Shown here: in pieces, positions 60,059 through 64,000 of the stretch
Layout of the letters: every line of letters starts with the position of its first letter
Numbering within the stretch: position 1 is the stretch's first letter
Assembly (NCBI RefSeq): GCF_014490665.1
Contig: NZ_CP061038.1
Span: forward strand, 682,001 to 746,000
Reading direction: 5' to 3'
DNA from: Sphingomonas alpina
GTDB lineage: Bacteria > Pseudomonadota > Alphaproteobacteria > Sphingomonadales > Sphingomonadaceae
Length of the DNA stretch: 64,000 nt
The notes under the pieces: model-generated
Seen by the model: only the letters and a program-made list of their open reading frames with translations
What the model was told of the DNA's origin: nothing
The model's database searches: none
Translations under genes and position numbers: made by a program

Positions 60059-62278
60059 CTATGCGACCAGATCGGGGCCCATCAGGGCCGGGAAGAAGCC
60101 TTCATGCGCGCTGCGCAGCTGCGCCAGCGTCACAACATGGTCGTCATCGGTCAGCTCGAAGATCAGCCGGTCGGTGATGGTGCGCCCGATCCGCTCCATC
60201 TCCACCCCGGCGGCATGGGCGGCCGACAGCGTGTCGAGCAGCGCATGGTCGGCGACGGTCGCGATATAGAGGCCCTGATCCTCGCCGAACAGCGAACAGG
60301 CAACGCCGCAGGGCAGGGGAGCGTGAAGCATTGCACCGATATTGCCGGCCAGCGCCATCTCCGCGATCGCCACGGCGACGCCGCCGTCCGATACATCATG
60401 GACCGCGGTCAACGCGCCGGCAGCGATGGCGCGGCGCACGAATTCGCCATTGCGGCGCTCGGCATCGAGATCGACCGGCGGCGGCGGGCCTTCCTCGCGG
60501 CCATGGACTTCGCGCAGCCAGAGCGACTGGCCGAGATGGCCGCTGCGCGTGCCGATCAGCACGATCACGTCGCCAGTGCCCTTGAACGCGATGGTCGCCG
60601 ATTTCGACCAGTCGGCAAGCAGGCCGACTCCGCCGATCGCCGGCGTCGGCAGGATCGCCGAGCCGGTGCCGTCGTCATTCTTGGTTTCATTGTAGAGCGA
60701 GACGTTGCCGCTCACGATCGGGAAGTCGAGCGCCTTGCACGCTTCGGCCATGCCCTCGATGCAGCCGACGAACTGGCCCATGATCTCGGGCCGCTGCGGG
60801 TTGCCGAAATTCATGCAGTCGGTGGTGGCGAGCGGCTTGGCGCCGACCGCGCTCAGATTGCGATACGCCTCGGCAATCGCCTGCTTGCCGCCTTCATAGG
60901 GGTCGGCATAGCAATAGCGCGGGGTGCAATCGGTGGTGATCGCCAGGCCCTTATTGGTGCCATGGACGCGCACGACCGCGGCGTCGCCGCCGGGGCGCTG
61001 CACCGTGTCGCCGCCGACCATGTGGTCATATTGTTCCCAGATCCAGCGCCGGCTGGCGATGTCGGGCGAGGCCATCAGTTTGAGCAGGTCGGCCGCGATA
61101 TCGGTCGTCACCGGCACATCGTACAGTGGCGCCGGCGGCGGCGTCTTGACCCAGGGACGGTCATAGGCGGGCGCCTCGTCGGCCAGCGGGCCGAGCGGGA
61201 TATCGCACACCGTCTCACCCTTGAAGGTCAGCACCATGCGGCCCGTATCGGTGACATTGCCGATCACCGCGAAGTCGAGCTCCCATTTGCGGAAGATCGC
61301 TTCGGCGAAATCCTCGCGGCCAGGCTTGAGCACCATGAGCATGCGCTCCTGGCTCTCGCTCAGCATCATCTCATAGGGCGTCATGCCGGTTTCGCGGCAC
61401 GGTACATGATCCATGTTGAGCTCGATCCCGACGCCGCCCTTCGACGCCATCTCGACGCTGGACGAGGTCAGGCCGGCCGCGCCCATATCCTGAATCGCGA
61501 CGATCGCATCCGACGCCATCAGTTCGAGGCAGGCCTCGATCAGCAGCTTTTCGGTGAACGGGTCACCGACCTGCACGGTCGGGCGCTTCTCCTCCGAATC
61601 CTCGGAGAAATCGGCCGAGGCCATGGTCGCGCCATGAATGCCGTCGCGGCCGGTCTTCGACCCGACATAGACGATCGAATTGCCCACGCCGGAGGCGGCG
61701 GAATAGAAGATCTTGTCGGTCTCGGCGACGCCGACGGTCATCGCATTGACCAGGATGTTGCCGTCATAGGCGCGGTGGAAATTCACCTCGCCGCCGACCG
61801 TCGGCACGCCGACGCAATTGCCATAGCCGCCAATGCCATGGACGACGCCGGCGATCAGGTGGCGCATCTTGGGATGATCGGGCCGGCCGAAACGCAACGC
61901 ATTGAGATTCGCCACTGGCCGCGCGCCCATGGTGAACACGTCGCGCAGGATGCCGCCGACTCCGGTCGCCGCACCCTGATAGGGCTCGATATAGGACGGG
62001 TGGTTGTGGCTCTCCATCTTGAAGATCGCCGCCTGGCCGTCGCCGATATCGATCACGCCGGCATTCTCGCCGGGTCCGCAAATTACCTGCGGGCCGGTGG
62101 TGGGCAGCTTTTTCAAATGGATACGGCTGGATTTATAGGAGCAATGCTCCGACCACATGACCGAAAAAATGCCCAGCTCGGTGATGTTCGGCTCGCGTCC
62201 CATGGCGTGCAGGACACGCTCATATTCTTCGGGCGACAGGCCGTGCTCGGCAACGATTTGCGGTGTGATCTCGCTCAT
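60059..62278 (-). CDS. purL: phosphoribosylformylglycinamidine synthase subunit PurL
   Basis: The 739-residue ATPase subunit converts FGAR to FGAM with PurQ and PurS. Two duplicated AIRS-type halves are present: [16 protein letters not shown] near the N-terminus, the ATP site [33 protein letters not shown] (about 92-124), and [20 protein letters not shown] in the second half. Length is that of the small, PurS-dependent type. purQ and purS are not in the window. Start ATG at the 62278 end. Followed by the DUF3052 gene. Confidence 0.97.
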   Translation of the reverse strand: MSEITPQIVAEHGLSPEEYERVLHAMGREPNITELGIFSVMWSEHCSYKSSRIHLKKLPTTGPQVICGPGENAGVIDIGDGQAAIFKMESHNHPSYIEPYQGAATGVGGILRDVFTMGARPVANLNALRFGRPDHPKMRHLIAGVVHGIGGYGNCVGVPTVGGEVNFHRAYDGNILVNAMTVGVAETDKIFYSAASGVGNSIVYVGSKTGRDGIHGATMASADFSEDSEEKRPTVQVGDPFTEKLLIEACLELMASDAIVAIQDMGAAGLTSSSVEMASKGGVGIELNMDHVPCRETGMTPYEMMLSESQERMLMVLKPGREDFAEAIFRKWELDFAVIGNVTDTGRMVLTFKGETVCDIPLGPLADEAPAYDRPWVKTPPPAPLYDVPVTTDIAADLLKLMASPDIASRRWIWEQYDHMVGGDTVQRPGGDAAVVRVHGTNKGLAITTDCTPRYCYADPYEGGKQAIAEAYRNLSAVGAKPLATTDCMNFGNPQRPEIMGQFVGCIEGMAEACKALDFPIVSGNVSLYNETKNDDGTGSAILPTPAIGGVGLLADWSKSATIAFKGTGDVIVLIGTRSGHLGQSLWLREVHGREEGPPPPVDLDAERRNGEFVRRAIAAGALTAVHDVSDGGVAVAIAEMALAGNIGAMLHAPLPCGVACSLFGEDQGLYIATVADHALLDTLSAAHAAGVEMERIGRTITDRLIFELTDDDHVVTLAQLRSAHEGFFPALMGPDLVA

Positions 62279-62309
62279 GCGGCGGCTCTAACGACAGCGG
62301 GGAGATTCG

Positions 62310-63758
62310 TCACCCCTTACGGCGCTTCCAAAAACGCAGGCGACGGAACAGGCCGCGCTTGGCGAAAGCCTCGAACATCTCGTCCGGGCCTTCGGGATCC
62401 AGCACTTCATTGTCGGCGAGCCATGCTTCGACCTCGCTGAGATTGGGTACTTCATAGGGGATCAGTGTCTTGCCCGGTCCACGCAGCCGCTCGATCGTTT
62501 CGATCAGCGAGCCGCTCGCGTCGATTGCTGCTGCGACAACATCGATCTCCTTGCCGAGATGCTCGGCGATCAGCCCGTCGCGAATCGCGCGGATGCAGGC
62601 CGGGTCGGCGCCATGATCGGCATCGATCGTCACATCGCATTCGGTGTCGAGCCGCAGCGACCGGTTGTTGAAGTTGGACGACCCGACCCGCAGCACCTGG
62701 TCGTCGATCACCAGGATCTTGGCATGGACATAGATCGGCGCGCCGCCCGCGGTGTGCGGGTGATACATGCGCAGCCGGTTGTGGGTGTCGTGGTGCTTCA
62801 GCGCCTCGAACAGGCGCGCCCGTGCGGTGTCCATCGCGATCGGCTCGAGCCAGCCTTCGGCCGTGACCGGATTGACGATCACCACTTCGGGCCCGTCCGC
62901 TTCATCGAGCCGCTTGGCGATCGCCTCGGCGATACGGCGCGAGGCGAAATACTGGCTTTCGGCATAAATGTGCCGCGTCGCGCGCGCGATCAGGTCGAGA
63001 TAGAGCGCCTCGATCTCGTGCACCGGGTCGAGGTCGGGCATTTCAGGTTGCGAGCGGGAGATTGCGACCCGGATGTCGCTGAAATCGGCGTCGAGATCGT
63101 CCGGCCAGCAATCCGCCGATACGTCCGGCGTGGCGATCGGATCGCCACCGGCGAGCGCCCAGCGGTCGCGACACAGCTCGCCCAACGCAATAGCGACTGG
63201 TCCCTGCAACGCGGTGGTCGCGTCGTGCCAGGGTTTATAGGGCTTGCCGTTCATCATCCGGCCGGGCTGCTCATCGAGATGCTCGCGCGTGTCCCAGCGC
63301 TCCGAGGTCATGTCGATCCCGCCGCAAAAGGCGAGGCAGTCGTCGATCACGACGATTTTCTGGTGGTGCGAGGCCGCGACCGGGTGGAAGCTGTCGAGCT
63401 TGGTATGAATGCGGGGATGCCGCATCCATTGGATCACGGTGAAGATGGTCGTACCGCGCAGCAACGTCTTCACCGCGCCGACATCCCAGCGCAGCAGATA
63501 GACGTTGAGATCGGCGTTGCGTTCGACCAGCCAGTAGATGAAGTCCCCGACATTATGCGGTCCGCCATCCTCGACATGCTCGCCGGGCACCAGGTCGATG
63601 CGCGCATCGAAATCCCAGCCGATCAGCAGGATCTGCTGCCGCGCCTTGAGCATTGCCGAGCGCGCGGCGCGGAAATAGCGATCCGCGTCGATCAGCACCG
63701 TCGCCTTGTCGACCTGTTCGATCCGCCAGCAATTGCGGCCGGGTTCGAGCCCGCTCAA
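62310..63758 (-). CDS. phospholipase D family protein (two HKD motifs)
   Basis: The 482-residue protein has two PLD active-site motifs: HHQKIVVIDD (131-140) and HAKILVIDDQVLRVGSSNFNNRS in the second half. It resembles cardiolipin synthase/PLD-like phosphatidyltransferases but lacks the two N-terminal membrane helices of ClsA, so it is probably cytosolic or peripheral. The C-terminus is basic (RGLFRRLRFWKRRKG) and could bind membranes. The start is TTG, overlapping the arsC stop by four bases (TTGA), with no better start downstream. Confidence 0.87.
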   Translation of the reverse strand: MSGLEPGRNCWRIEQVDKATVLIDADRYFRAARSAMLKARQQILLIGWDFDARIDLVPGEHVEDGGPHNVGDFIYWLVERNADLNVYLLRWDVGAVKTLLRGTTIFTVIQWMRHPRIHTKLDSFHPVAASHHQKIVVIDDCLAFCGGIDMTSERWDTREHLDEQPGRMMNGKPYKPWHDATTALQGPVAIALGELCRDRWALAGGDPIATPDVSADCWPDDLDADFSDIRVAISRSQPEMPDLDPVHEIEALYLDLIARATRHIYAESQYFASRRIAEAIAKRLDEADGPEVVIVNPVTAEGWLEPIAMDTARARLFEALKHHDTHNRLRMYHPHTAGGAPIYVHAKILVIDDQVLRVGSSNFNNRSLRLDTECDVTIDADHGADPACIRAIRDGLIAEHLGKEIDVVAAAIDASGSLIETIERLRGPGKTLIPYEVPNLSEVEAWLADNEVLDPEGPDEMFEAFAKRGLFRRLRFWKRRKG

Positions 63759-64000
63759 AGGATTTCGCGAATGCGCTCGGGCGGGCGGCCGAGCCGGACG
63801 CCCTTCTCGGTCTCGACCAGTGCGCGTTCGATCAGGATGGGATCGGCGACCATCGCGTCGAGGATCGCATCATCGCTGGCTCCGGCCAACGCCTTTGCGC
63901 CATCCTCGGCTTTGCGCAGCCCCTCGCGCGGCGTCATGCCTGCGCGTGCATAGAGCGAGGCGAGCTTCTCCCGGGTCGGCGGCGTCTTGAGATACTCCAC
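63755..64000 (-). CDS. arsC: arsenate reductase, glutaredoxin-dependent (3' part)
   Basis: Only the C-terminal 81 residues are in the window; the gene continues beyond 64000. The visible part EYLKTPPTREKLASLYARAGMTPREGLRK and DAMVADPILIERALVETEKGVRLGRPPERIREIL is the ArsC core, with the Pro/Arg segment ERALVETEKGVRLGRP typical of the family (in ArsC, IQRPIVVT... here IERALVETEKG). The catalytic Cys lies outside. Coupled to the PLD gene through a TTGA overlap. Confidence 0.85.
   Translation of the reverse strand: MEYLKTPPTREKLASLYARAGMTPREGLRKAEDGAKALAGASDDAILDAMVADPILIERALVETEKGVRLGRPPERIREIL

Noticed and set aside
60104..62440. 778-codon open frame on the plus strand opposite purL
   Set aside because: Antisense shadow: purL on the minus strand has full family motifs, and the plus frame is His/Arg/Asp-rich without any domain.

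Overview
The window looks like chromosome of a Sphingomonas-type alphaproteobacterium. This is an inference from high GC, alphaproteobacterial versions of RpoA, PanB, TypA, PurL and Bfr, and short palindromic intergenic elements of a sort common in sphingomonads. No 16S rRNA gene or tRNA is present to settle the genus. Coding density is high and both strands are used. I see no integrase, transposase, CRISPR array, rRNA or tRNA gene.

Layout. 0.1-5 kb: LysE exporter, small lipoprotein, UbiA, GFA protein, PmbA coupled to a CysQ-like phosphatase. 5-11 kb: secreted S33 hydrolase, an array of AACAGGGAG motifs, a TipAS-type MerR regulator with its own 19-bp-spacer promoter, a SGNH acyltransferase broken by two compensating homopolymer indels, a secreted creatininase-like protein, then dispersed repeats. 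11-16 kb: TelA plus membrane partner, SBF-like transporter, a secreted protein and an M15 peptidoglycan peptidase. 16-20 kb: TypA, then a Tat-type class A beta-lactamase divergent from an AmpR-like regulator. 20-26 kb: an ABC transporter operon (fused permease, ATPase, predicted outer-membrane protein) with no binding protein, and two genes of unknown function. 26-29 kb: rpsM-rpsK-rpoA-rplQ with structured spacers. 29-35 kb: prolyl oligopeptidase, guaA, a decayed cupin/JmjC-like gene, methyltransferase and AraC regulator.

35-45 kb is an accessory stretch of small regulator-plus-enzyme pairs: aminotransferase/DauR-like, ArsR/AHSA1/GFA, LysR/quinone oxidoreductase, TetR/NAD(P)H quinone reductase, TetR/membrane protein, LysR/polysaccharide deacetylase. 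Several have clear palindromic operators, and three 80-bp tandem repeats lie between two convergent genes. 45-52 kb: Ogt and a complete tripartite RND efflux operon with a divergent TetR gene. Beyond that TetR gene lies a near-canonical SoxR box whose promoter points back through tetR toward the efflux operon. 52-64 kb is mostly housekeeping: YpeA-like acetyltransferase, YffB/Spx-like protein, PanB, YfgM-like protein, BamB, Der, an HPt protein, bfd-bfr with two Fur-like boxes, PurL with a DUF3052 protein, a PLD-family enzyme and the 3' end of arsC.

Functional threads: envelope assembly (BamB, YfgM-like, M15 peptidase, acyltransferase, deacetylase), drug and redox stress defence (RND pump, SoxR-type promoter, beta-lactamase, quinone reductases, MerR-TipAS) and iron handling (bfd-bfr). 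No complete novel defence or mobile system is visible. The best leads are regulatory: the SoxR-type promoter, the 80-bp tandem palindromes, the AACAGGGAG array and the rpsM-rpsK leader structure.
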